Origin: Herbiconiux daphne
GTDB taxonomy: Bacteria > Actinomycetota > Actinomycetes > Actinomycetales > Microbacteriaceae
DNA: 64,000 bases
Assembly: GCF_024979295.1 (NCBI RefSeq)
Contig: NZ_JANLCJ010000002.1
Coordinates: 434,001-498,000, forward strand
Direction: 5' to 3'
A model generated the notes under the pieces. It saw nothing but the letters and a program-made list of their open reading frames with translations, was not told where the DNA came from and searched no databases. The translations under genes and the position numbers were made by a program. This document shows positions 7,846 to 15,879 of this stretch, piece after piece (position 1 is the first letter of the stretch; each line of letters starts with the position of its first letter).

Positions 7846-9054
7846 CTAGGCCTGTTCGAGTTCTTCTTCGAGCGCCACGCGGCGCTGGATGGCGATCGAT
7901 TCGGTCGAGGCATCCGGAGCGAACCGCGGCAGATCGCCCGGCTCGTCGTCGAGCCCGAAACCGTGGTCGGCGTTCCACGACACCCACACCTCGGCCCCCA
8001 CGTGCACGACCGGCCCGAACACCATGTTCTGGGCGAACACCACGAGCTCGCCGATGCCGGGCACCATCACGAGGTATTGCGTGCTCACGCCGCTGAACGA
8101 GACATCCGTCACCCGGCCCGGACCGAGCACGTTGCGCCCGGCCTGGGGCGCGGGCGCCGAGGTGAGCAGCGTGACCTTCTCGGGACGCACGCCGATGGCG
8201 ATCTCGCCCGCGTGACGTTTGGCCCGGGTGCGGGGCACGACGATCGGCACACCGCCCACGTCGACCGTGATCGCGTCGGCGGTGCTGGAGGTGACCGGTC
8301 CCGTGAACAGGTTCGACTGGCCGAGGAAGTTCGCCACGAACGCCGTGCGCGGCAGCTCGTAGAGCTCTTCGGGCGCGCCCATCTGCTCGATGCGGCCCTT
8401 GTTCATCACGGCGACCGTGTCGGCCATGGTCATGGCCTCCTCCTGGTCGTGCGTGACGTGCAGGAACGTCAGGCCCACCTCGGTCTGGATGGTCTTCAGC
8501 TCGAGCTGCATCTGACGGCGGAGCTTCAGGTCGAGTGCACCGAGCGGTTCGTCGAGCAGCAGCAGGGCCGGGCGGTTCACGATGGCGCGGGCGAGGGCGA
8601 CGCGCTGCTGCTGACCGCCGGAGAGCTGGGCCGGGCGCCGGGAGGCCAGGTGATCGAGCTCGACGAGTCTCAGCGCCTCGTGAGCCTTGGCCACCGGATC
8701 GCCGATCTTTCGGCGGCGCAACCCGAAGGCCACGTTCTCGAGGATGGTCATGTGCGGAAAGAGCGCATACGACTGGAACACGGTGTTCACCGGCCGCTGG
8801 AACGGCTTAGTCGACGTGACGTCTTTGCCGCCGATCAGGATGCGTCCTGCCGTGGCCTCCTCGAGGCCGGCGACGAGTCGCAGGGTCGTGGTCTTGCCGC
8901 AGCCGGAGGGGCCGAGCAGGGCGAAGAACGAGCCGGCGGGGATCGTCAGGTCGAGCGACTCGATCGCGGTGACGCCGGGGAACCGCTTGGTGATGCCGAC
9001 GAGTTCGAGGTCGGCGCCCTTCTCGGCGAACGATGCAGTGGAGAGCGAGGCCAT
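7846..9054 (-). CDS. potA: Spermidine/putrescine ABC transporter ATP-binding protein PotA
   Basis: Starting at MASLSTASFAEKG (ATG at 9054) the protein has 402 residues. The ATPase domain carries Walker A GPSGCGKTT (about residues 44-52), the signature LSGGQQQRVALARA, Walker B LLLLDEPLGALD and the H-loop HVTHDQEEAMT. The C-terminal 130 residues form the TOBE regulatory domain usual for PotA and other CUT1-like ATPases (GVRPEKVTLL, VVHVGAEVWVSW). It drives polyamine import by the PotBC permease. The start codon overlaps the potD stop by one base (TGATG), indicating translational coupling and supporting this start over the longer frame. Confidence 0.94.
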   Translation of the reverse strand: MASLSTASFAEKGADLELVGITKRFPGVTAIESLDLTIPAGSFFALLGPSGCGKTTTLRLVAGLEEATAGRILIGGKDVTSTKPFQRPVNTVFQSYALFPHMTILENVAFGLRRRKIGDPVAKAHEALRLVELDHLASRRPAQLSGGQQQRVALARAIVNRPALLLLDEPLGALDLKLRRQMQLELKTIQTEVGLTFLHVTHDQEEAMTMADTVAVMNKGRIEQMGAPEELYELPRTAFVANFLGQSNLFTGPVTSSTADAITVDVGGVPIVVPRTRAKRHAGEIAIGVRPEKVTLLTSAPAPQAGRNVLGPGRVTDVSFSGVSTQYLVMVPGIGELVVFAQNMVFGPVVHVGAEVWVSWNADHGFGLDDEPGDLPRFAPDASTESIAIQRRVALEEELEQA

Positions 9055-10280
9055 CAGCTGCCCAACAGCACCTTCTGGAACTGCGCCTGGTAGTCGTTCT
9101 CTTCTTGCGGGGTGAGCGTGCGGAACACGTGCACCGTCGACAGCGTCTCGTCGTCGGGGAAGATGAGCTGATTCGAGGCCAGCTCGGGGTCGATCGCGTC
9201 CATCGCCTCTTTGGCACCGACCACCGGGGTGACGTAGTTGACCCAGGCGGCGAGCTCGGCGGCCACGGCGGGGTCGTAGTAGTAGTTCATCACCGCTTCG
9301 GCGTTGGCCTTGTGCTCGGAGCCCATCGGCACGACGAAGGTGTCGTTCCAGAGGGTGCCACCGGCATCCGGAATCGCGAACTCCCACTTGTCGCCCGCCG
9401 TCGCGTTGAGCGAGGTGATGTCACCCGACCAGCAGATGGCGGCGAAGGTGTCTTCGGACTGCAGGTCGTTGAGGTACGCGTTGCCCTTGATGTTGCGGAT
9501 CTGGCCGTTCTCGACCTGCTCGGTGAAGACGTCCATGGCGTTCGCGAACTCGTCGTCGCCCCACTCCCCCGTGATGTCGGTGCCCTGGGCCAGCATGATG
9601 AGGCCCATGGTGTCGCGCATCTCGCTGAGCACGCCGACGCGGCCCTTCAGCGCCGAGTCCCAGAGGTCGTCGACGCTCTCGAGGCCGCCGGGCACCTTCT
9701 CCTTGTTCCAGCAGATGCCGGCGAAACCGCCCTGCCACGGCAGGGAGAGGTTGCGGCCCTTGTCGAAGTCGGGGTTCGCGAACGCGGGGCTCAGGTTGGC
9801 GATGTTCGGGATGTTGGCGTGGTCGAGCTCCTGGATGTAGCCGTTCCGCACCAGGCGGGCGACCATCCAGTCGGTGAGGCAGACCGTGTCGGCTCCGATG
9901 TCTTGGCCCAAGGCCAGCTGGTCTTTGACCTTGGCGTAGTAGCTGTTGTTGTCGTCGACGCTGACGTTGTAGGTGACCGTGATGCCCGACTCGTCTTCGA
10001 AGCCGATCAGGGTGGGGTAGTTGCCGTCGTCGTCTTCGTCCATGTAGGCGGGCCAGTTGTCCCAGGTGAGGGTCTTCTGGGTCGACGAGAGGTCTTTCGC
10101 GGGGGTGAGCGCCTTCTTCTCGCCGGTGGAGCAGGCCGCGAGCGCGAGTGCCGTCGCCCCGAGCCCGGCGGCTCCCAGGAAGCCCCGTCGCGAGAGCGCC
10201 AGCGAGCGGGCCCGCTGCACGGCCTGGGAGTGGCGGATGGCCTGGAGCATCATCGGGTCGTGCGGGGGTCGTAGCGGCAT
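9054..10280 (-). CDS. potD: Polyamine-binding lipoprotein PotD
   Basis: A 408-residue extracytoplasmic solute-binding protein of the PotD/PotF family. The N-terminus has both a twin-arginine-like SRRGFLGAAGLGAT and a lipobox LAAC, so it may be exported by Tat and anchored by lipidation near residue 50. The mature part starts with TLTWDNWPAYMDE, matching the LxFxNWxxY start of PotD, and later has CLTDWMVARLVRNGYI and WQGGFAGICWN. It delivers putrescine or spermidine to PotBC. It is first in the operon. I take the ATG at 10280; GAAGAG lies just ahead and a GAGAGG stands further upstream. The 190 bases to the next gene (10281-10470) are locally AT-richer (10360-10420) and probably hold the promoter, but I cannot assign boxes with confidence. 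Confidence 0.92.
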   Translation of the reverse strand: MPLRPPHDPMMLQAIRHSQAVQRARSLALSRRGFLGAAGLGATALALAACSTGEKKALTPAKDLSSTQKTLTWDNWPAYMDEDDDGNYPTLIGFEDESGITVTYNVSVDDNNSYYAKVKDQLALGQDIGADTVCLTDWMVARLVRNGYIQELDHANIPNIANLSPAFANPDFDKGRNLSLPWQGGFAGICWNKEKVPGGLESVDDLWDSALKGRVGVLSEMRDTMGLIMLAQGTDITGEWGDDEFANAMDVFTEQVENGQIRNIKGNAYLNDLQSEDTFAAICWSGDITSLNATAGDKWEFAIPDAGGTLWNDTFVVPMGSEHKANAEAVMNYYYDPAVAAELAAWVNYVTPVVGAKEAMDAIDPELASNQLIFPDDETLSTVHVFRTLTPQEENDYQAQFQKVLLGS

Positions 10281-10470
10281 GCTCTTCACGGGTCCTCTCG
10301 GTGGCCTGGCAGTGTGATCAGATCGTCGCACACAGGGTCACGTTTTCGACAGCGAACACGACGAAAAACAGCAGTTGGAAACATAGTCTTTACGAAATCA
10401 GTGCCGATATCGCGACGACACCGCCGTTTTCGTCTGTCGACGGTTTGGCCTGGTCAGTGCAGTCGAAGAA

Positions 10471-11316
10471 CTAGTGCACGTCGAAGAACTGATCGCCGAT
10501 GCCGATGCGGGTGCCGCGGGGCACGCGCATCCGCTCGCCCGGCTGCAGGTCGATCGGCTCGAGCAGGAACAGCCCGAAGCGGGTGCCGTTCGCCGAGTTG
10601 CGATCGGCGATCCAGAGCGTGTCGCCGTCGACGCCGAACTCGAGGTGCGTCTTCGACACGCTCCGATGCGGGTCGACGATCTGCACCAGGTAGTCGACGC
10701 GCTCGTCGGGAGCGGGAATCGGGTTGCGCCCGATCAGACCGCTGCCCGCCACCCGCACGCTCTCGCCCGTGCTGAACACGAGGCTGAACAGCGGCGCCCG
10801 GGGCGCGGGGTCGGCGGCGTGCTGGGGAGCGTGGTGATCGGGTCGCTCCGCCGGCGGAAAGACGATCTCGTCGAAGGGCGGGTGACCGAATGCCGGCGGC
10901 CCCTCCGCCTCGGCGGGGGGCGCGACGTCGGGCACCAGCGCCGCATCCAGGCCGGGTGACGGCGCCGGCACCGGCACCGACGGTTGGGCAGGTGCTTCCG
11001 CCGGCGCCTGCGCGGGCGTTGCCGCGGGTGCCGCCGCGGCTGCCGGCGCGGGCGCGGGCGCGGCCTCGGTGTGCACCTCGTGGAGCGGGGTCGACGTGGG
11101 CGCGGGCTCCGGCACGGGCATGGGCGCGGCATGCTGCGGTTGATGGCCGCTCGACTGGCGGGCGGCACCCTCGCGCGCGATCGCGTCGAGCAGGGCCCGG
11201 CGGTCGTGGCGCGCGGTGTCGCCGAGGGTCGGTCGCGGCGCGATGGCCGAGGTTCCGCACTCGCCGCACAGCAAGGCGCCGGCCGTCAGAGTCGTGCCGC
11301 AGGTTCTGCACTTCAC
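10471..11316 (-). CDS. Zinc-ribbon and FHA domain protein
   Basis: A 281-residue cytoplasmic protein with three parts. Residues 1-25 form a zinc ribbon with two CxxC knuckles (CRTCG and CGECG). Residues about 55-165 are a Pro/Ala-rich flexible linker. The C-terminal 100 residues are an FHA domain with SGLIGRNP, RSVSKTHLEFG and IADRNSANGTRFG, carrying the Arg, Ser, His and Asn residues that bind phosphothreonine. FHA domains read out Ser/Thr kinase activity, and a kinase, a PP2C phosphatase and another FHA protein are encoded upstream in the same unit. It is the last gene of that unit and overlaps the transglutaminase-fold gene by four bases. Precise function unknown; a phospho-dependent adaptor is the natural inference. 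Confidence 0.85.
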   Translation of the reverse strand: MKCRTCGTTLTAGALLCGECGTSAIAPRPTLGDTARHDRRALLDAIAREGAARQSSGHQPQHAAPMPVPEPAPTSTPLHEVHTEAAPAPAPAAAAAPAATPAQAPAEAPAQPSVPVPAPSPGLDAALVPDVAPPAEAEGPPAFGHPPFDEIVFPPAERPDHHAPQHAADPAPRAPLFSLVFSTGESVRVAGSGLIGRNPIPAPDERVDYLVQIVDPHRSVSKTHLEFGVDGDTLWIADRNSANGTRFGLFLLEPIDLQPGERMRVPRGTRIGIGDQFFDVH

Positions 11317-13622
11317 CGGTAGTTCCGCCCCCTCGTGTTCCTGCCATGATACGTGCGCAACGACCTGGTCGACACGCGCGCCAGCAGGCGGGCGATGCGG
11401 CCGCGTCGTTCGAGCAGCCGGCGGCGCTCGGCATCCGAGGCCGCCCAGATATCGGCCAGGTCGCGCTCGCTCGGCTCGGCGGGCGAGTAGAGCGCCCCGT
11501 CGACCCGCTGGGCTAGCAAGGTGGCCGAGCCGCCGCCGAGGCTCTGAGCGGCCTCCCGGCGGGTCGCGTTGGGCGGCGGAATCGCTTCGGTGTCGGCAGC
11601 GGCGTCGGCGGCGGCGTCGAGCACCTCGGCCCAGCCGCCGGCCGCCCGCGACCGGGGCGTGCCGCGGGTGCGGCGGCGAACGCGCCTGCGCCGCTTGAGG
11701 GCGAGGATCACGCCGAATGGCGCCAGCACGACCGCGATGGCCGCGAGCGAGATCCCCGCGAGGAGTGCGACGCGGAGCACGGCCGCGAGGGTGTCGTTCG
11801 ACGCGGGAGGCTTCTCGTCGTTCTGCTGCAGCGGTGCGGAGTCGACCGGGTCGTCGGGCTCGTCGGCGACGGGCGGGATGACCTCGGGGGGCTGCACCGC
11901 GGTCGAGGCGTCGTCGATCGCGCTCTGCGGCACCGGCCCGGGAGCGGGAGTCACGTCGAGCGCCACCCAGCCCGCCTCGGCGGTGTCGACCTCGACCCAG
12001 GCGGCGGCGTCTCGGCCGTGCACCTCGATCAGGCCCGAGTCGTCGGCCGCGGCATCCGGAACCGTGAAGCCCATCGCGACCCGCGCCGGGAACCCGGCCG
12101 CTTCGGCGAGCAGCGCACCGGCAACGGCGTACTGCTCGTCGTCGCCGAGCATCGGGGTGGCCGTCAGGAGCTCCTGGATGCGATCGGCCCCGTGCCCCGA
12201 GCGGCTGAACACCTCGCCCTCGCCGCCACTGGAGCGGTAGCCCTGCTGCAGGCCGTCGACGATGCCGCCGAGGCGCTCACCCGGGCTGAGCGACTCGGGC
12301 GCCCACTGGGCGAGCCGGTTCGCCACCGCGGGAGGCGCCGCCGGCGGCGGGGTGGCCGACGGGGTGGCGGGTGTCAGGCCGAGGAGGTCATCGGGCGCCG
12401 CCGGCCGCCGGGTGGTCACCGTGTAGGCGTCGCCCGGGCCGAGAGCCGCCGTGTCGGCCGCGGTGGCCAGCGCGGGGCTGTAGAACAGGGAGTTCTGCAG
12501 GGCGTCGGCACGGGCGGGGTCGGCTGCGTCGGCACGGGCGGGGTCGGCTGCGGCGCCGTCGGTAAGGGAGGCGTCGAACTCGATGGCGACCGGGTCGCCC
12601 GTCGTCGGCACCCAGACACCCTCGTAGGAGCCGATGCGGAACACGGCGTCGGTGAGCGGCCCCCCGGATGCCGCACCCACCTCGTCGAGCCGACCGGGCA
12701 CGCGGCTGAAGAGCGCGGCGGCGTCGCTCGCACCGCCGACGTCGAACACCACGCCGTCGTAATCGTTCATGCGGGCGATCACGATCCTGACGCCGGGCGC
12801 GGCCGCCGGCCCGCCCACACTCAGCATCACGGCGTCGTCGTCGGGAGCCTTCAGAAAGGCGCGGAAGCCCGACAGCGGGCTCGCGTAGTCGCTCGGGTCG
12901 AACGGCTGTGCCACGAAATCGCGGGCCACCACCCGATCGGGCGCCGGGACGACGACCGCCACGGCGCCGGCCACCACGAGCCCGACCACCACCACCCCTC
13001 CCGCGGCCGCCAGGCGGCGTGCATTGACGCGGCCACGCACCACCAGGAGCCAGACGACGACTCCCACGGCGAAGAGCGCGCCGACGGCGACCGGGGCCGC
13101 CGGCGCCGTCGCGCCGAGCACGATCCCGGCCACCAGCACGACGGCCGGGAACACCACGGCGACCGCCGGATGCGCGCTGCGGGTGGCGACCGTGACGCCG
13201 AGGATCGAGGTGACGAGCAGCAGCACGAACACCGGCACCAGCAACGCCTGGTAGTCGCCGACCGGCACGGCGATGGTGAGCAGTTGCCGCCAGCCGGCCG
13301 CCGTGGTGACCACGAGGTCGGCCAGTCCGCTGCCGGTCGGCAGCACCCCCGCCACCGCTTTCGACGGCACGGCGAGGGGCACGCCGAGCAGCAGCCAGGC
13401 GGCCACTCCGGCGCCGAGCACGACGTAGCTCGGCCACGACCAGAGGGCGCCCGCGGCCCCGATGGCGACGCCGACGGTGACGGTCACGAGCGCGAGCAGC
13501 ACGAACGGCGCCGATTCGTAGATCGGCCACCAGGTCGCGGCGGCCGTGAGGGTCAGCGCCTCGAAGACCACCGCGGCCGCCAGGATGCGACTGCCTCGGC
13601 CGCGCGTCTGCCGCGCCGTCAT
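11313..13622 (-). CDS. Membrane protein with degenerate transglutaminase-like domain
   Basis: The ATG at 13622 overlaps the DUF58 stop by four bases and gives 769 residues; the longer open frame upstream is arginine-rich shadow sequence. About six membrane helices occupy residues 10-225, followed by an extracytoplasmic region with a transglutaminase-like core (residues about 470-560), a further helix near 640 and a cytoplasmic tail. This is the layout of bacterial TgpA/DUF3488-DUF4129-type proteins. The core keeps ALLAEAAGFPARVAMGF and GWVALDVTP, but the catalytic cysteine position reads Asp495 (GDDEQYA instead of GDCEQYA). The histidine position reads Ala540 (DAAAW instead of DAHAW). An enzyme activity is therefore unlikely; a structural or binding role is inferred. 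MoxR-DUF58-transglutaminase trios are widespread, but the lost catalytic pair is unusual. Confidence 0.88.
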   Translation of the reverse strand: MTARQTRGRGSRILAAAVVFEALTLTAAATWWPIYESAPFVLLALVTVTVGVAIGAAGALWSWPSYVVLGAGVAAWLLLGVPLAVPSKAVAGVLPTGSGLADLVVTTAAGWRQLLTIAVPVGDYQALLVPVFVLLLVTSILGVTVATRSAHPAVAVVFPAVVLVAGIVLGATAPAAPVAVGALFAVGVVVWLLVVRGRVNARRLAAAGGVVVVGLVVAGAVAVVVPAPDRVVARDFVAQPFDPSDYASPLSGFRAFLKAPDDDAVMLSVGGPAAAPGVRIVIARMNDYDGVVFDVGGASDAAALFSRVPGRLDEVGAASGGPLTDAVFRIGSYEGVWVPTTGDPVAIEFDASLTDGAAADPARADAADPARADALQNSLFYSPALATAADTAALGPGDAYTVTTRRPAAPDDLLGLTPATPSATPPPAAPPAVANRLAQWAPESLSPGERLGGIVDGLQQGYRSSGGEGEVFSRSGHGADRIQELLTATPMLGDDEQYAVAGALLAEAAGFPARVAMGFTVPDAAADDSGLIEVHGRDAAAWVEVDTAEAGWVALDVTPAPGPVPQSAIDDASTAVQPPEVIPPVADEPDDPVDSAPLQQNDEKPPASNDTLAAVLRVALLAGISLAAIAVVLAPFGVILALKRRRRVRRRTRGTPRSRAAGGWAEVLDAAADAAADTEAIPPPNATRREAAQSLGGGSATLLAQRVDGALYSPAEPSERDLADIWAASDAERRRLLERRGRIARLLARVSTRSLRTYHGRNTRGRNYR

Positions 13623-14893
13623 GCGCCGACCGCCCGGCTCAGGGTGCGCACGAGGTCGTCGAGGTAGCCGACGCGCGTGATGCGCAGGGAGTCGATGCGC
13701 ACGAGGGTCGCCTCGGCCTCGGGCTCGGCGACCACGGCGATCACCTCCACCCCCGTCGCGAAGTGCGAGGCCGCGGCTCGCAGCTGCCGGGCGGTCACGG
13801 TCGAGCCGCACGCGACGAAGACGACCGAGGCATCCGGGGCCGACTCGCCCACGCTGCGCGCCACCGCCGTGAGCCGGGCGGCGTTCGGCGCCTCGGCGGT
13901 GGCGCTGAGGTCGTCGAGCAGGTCGCGAGGGGTGCGCACCCGCAGCCGGCCGCTGCCCGCCACCGCGGCGGAACCCCGGATGCCGGCAGCCGCCGCCGTG
14001 CCCGCCGCCGTGCCCGCCGCCGTGCCGCGACGACCGGTGCGCCGGCGGGCCGACCGCGGCTCCCCGGCGAAGACCGACACGGTCGTGCCGTCGGCGATCG
14101 CGCGCACCCCGATCGACGCCACGACGCTGATCGCGAGTTCGAACTCGTCGTCGGAGGCGTAGTCGGCCGGGTTGAGCGACTGCAGCACGATGAGGTGGCT
14201 GCGCCGCGTCTGCTCGAACTGCCGCACCAGGAACGCGCCGGTCTTCGCCGTGCTCTTCCAGTGGATGTAGCGGCGGTCGTCGCCGGTGACGTAGGGACGC
14301 AACGCGTGGAACGACATGTCGCTGTCGGTGAGGTCGGCGGTGGGGATGCCCTCGAGGTCACGCAGCAACCCGGTGGTGCTGACCGATAGGCCGACGGTGG
14401 CGGGATGCACGAACAGCTCGGCAGTGCCCGACCGCACCGAGTCGCGACGGGCGAGGCCGATGGGGTCGCGGCGCACGATCGTGACCGGCCCGAGCTGGAT
14501 GACGCCCCGGCGCTCGGTGGGCACCGACACGACGACCTCGCGCGACCCGCCCGCCGCTACGGCCGGCAGCTGGATGCTCTCCACCCGGCCGCCCACGACG
14601 AACTCGGCCGGCTGCGAGCGGCTTCGCCGGCCGGAGTCGTTCGACACCCGCACGGCGACCGTCGCCGGGGTGCCGGCCGTGACCTGACGATCGAGCACCT
14701 CGATCGCGATGCGGCCGCGCGTGGCACCGACGAGGAACAGGCTCGCGCCGATCGCGATCGCGAGCGCGAACACCCCCGCCACGAGCAGCTCGGTCCAACC
14801 GAAGACCAGGCCGCCCGCGAGGCCGAGAACGGCCATCGAGCAGACCACCCACCCTGCGCCCGAGACCGACACCGGGTGCCGACGCCCGGTCAT
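13619..14893 (-). CDS. DUF58 domain protein
   Basis: A 424-residue protein with two N-terminal membrane helices (residues 12-55), a beta-rich domain and the DUF58 core, recognised by DSDMSFHALRPYVTGDDRRY followed by IHWKSTAKTGAFLVRQFEQ. DUF58 proteins resemble von Willebrand A folds and are nearly always encoded with MoxR ATPases, which are thought to remodel or activate them; that partnership applies here since the moxR gene is directly upstream. The tail includes a low-complexity RTGRRGTAAGTAAGTAAAAG stretch around residues 285-305, coded by a short GCC-rich repeat near 13985-14030. Starts and stops overlap by four bases on both sides, so the three genes are translated together. Confidence 0.9.
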   Translation of the reverse strand: MTGRRHPVSVSGAGWVVCSMAVLGLAGGLVFGWTELLVAGVFALAIAIGASLFLVGATRGRIAIEVLDRQVTAGTPATVAVRVSNDSGRRSRSQPAEFVVGGRVESIQLPAVAAGGSREVVVSVPTERRGVIQLGPVTIVRRDPIGLARRDSVRSGTAELFVHPATVGLSVSTTGLLRDLEGIPTADLTDSDMSFHALRPYVTGDDRRYIHWKSTAKTGAFLVRQFEQTRRSHLIVLQSLNPADYASDDEFELAISVVASIGVRAIADGTTVSVFAGEPRSARRRTGRRGTAAGTAAGTAAAAGIRGSAAVAGSGRLRVRTPRDLLDDLSATAEAPNAARLTAVARSVGESAPDASVVFVACGSTVTARQLRAAASHFATGVEVIAVVAEPEAEATLVRIDSLRITRVGYLDDLVRTLSRAVGA

Positions 14894-15861
14894 GCCGCCG
14901 AGACGTCCCCGGGCGGCGGCACGTCGAGCAGCACCTGCGAGATCACGCCGAGCGCGGTGACGCCGTCGAACTCGGCCTCGGGGTCGAGCACGAGCCGGTG
15001 CCCGAGCACGGGGCCGGCGAGGGACTTCACGTCGTCGGGCACCACGTAGTGCCGGCCGTCGGATGCCGCATACGTCTTCGCCGTGCGGATGAGCGCGAGT
15101 GCGGCGCGCACGCTCGCCCCGAGCCGCGTCTCGCCGGCGTCGCGGGTGGCCTGCACCAGGCGCGACACGTAGTCGTTGATCGTGGCGTCGACGTGCACGG
15201 TGCGGGCTTCGGCGGCGAGGAGCGTCACGCCCTCGGCGGTGATGATGGGCGGCAACGGATCGCCGTGCGCCCGGTGGGTGGCGCCCTCGAGGATGCGCAG
15301 GGTCGTCGCGTGATCGGGGTAGCCGATCGACGTCTTGATCAGGAACCGGTCGAGCTGCGCCTCGGGCAGCCGGTAGGTGCCGGCCTGCTCGATCGGGTTC
15401 TGGGTGGCGACCACCATGAACGGCTCCCCCACCGGGTGCGGGTGGCCGTCGACCGTGACGCGCCCCTCCTCCATCACCTCGAGCAAGGCGGCCTGGGTCT
15501 TGGGGCTCGCGCGATTGATCTCGTCGGCCAGCACGACGTTGGCGAAGATCGGCCCGGGGTGGAAGGTGAACGACCCGGAGCGCTGGTCGTAGACGCTGAC
15601 GCCCGTGATGTCACCGGGTAGCAGATCGGGCGTGAACTGGATGCGGCTGCTGGTGCCGCGCACGCTGTCGGCGAGGGCGCGGGCCAGCGAGGTCTTGCCG
15701 GTGCCGGGCGCGTCTTCGAGCAGCAGGTGGCCTTCGCTGAACATCGCCGTGAGGGCGAGCCGGATGACGTGCGACTTGCCGTGCAGCGTTCGCTCGACGT
15801 TGGCGGTGAGGCGATCGAAGACATCGGCGAATCGCGTCGCCTGCTCGGCCGTCATGGTCAT
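14890..15861 (-). CDS. MoxR family AAA+ ATPase
   Basis: A 323-residue AAA+ ATPase of the MoxR group. Walker A is EDAPGTGKTSLARALA (about residues 36-51), Walker B VVLADEINRASPKTQAALLE, sensor 1 FMVVATQNPIEQAGTYRLPE and the arginine-finger region AQLDRFLIK. MoxR proteins act as chaperone-like machines that load cofactors or remodel DUF58/VWA partners. The adjacent DUF58 gene is the obvious client. The ATG at 15861 has AGAGG nine bases upstream; a second in-frame ATG at 15855 is less well placed. It begins 18 bases after the stop of the giant Ig-like gene. Confidence 0.93.
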   Translation of the reverse strand: MTMTAEQATRFADVFDRLTANVERTLHGKSHVIRLALTAMFSEGHLLLEDAPGTGKTSLARALADSVRGTSSRIQFTPDLLPGDITGVSVYDQRSGSFTFHPGPIFANVVLADEINRASPKTQAALLEVMEEGRVTVDGHPHPVGEPFMVVATQNPIEQAGTYRLPEAQLDRFLIKTSIGYPDHATTLRILEGATHRAHGDPLPPIITAEGVTLLAAEARTVHVDATINDYVSRLVQATRDAGETRLGASVRAALALIRTAKTYAASDGRHYVVPDDVKSLAGPVLGHRLVLDPEAEFDGVTALGVISQVLLDVPPPGDVSAA

Positions 15862-15879
15862 CGGTGCGCACCTCTTTCG

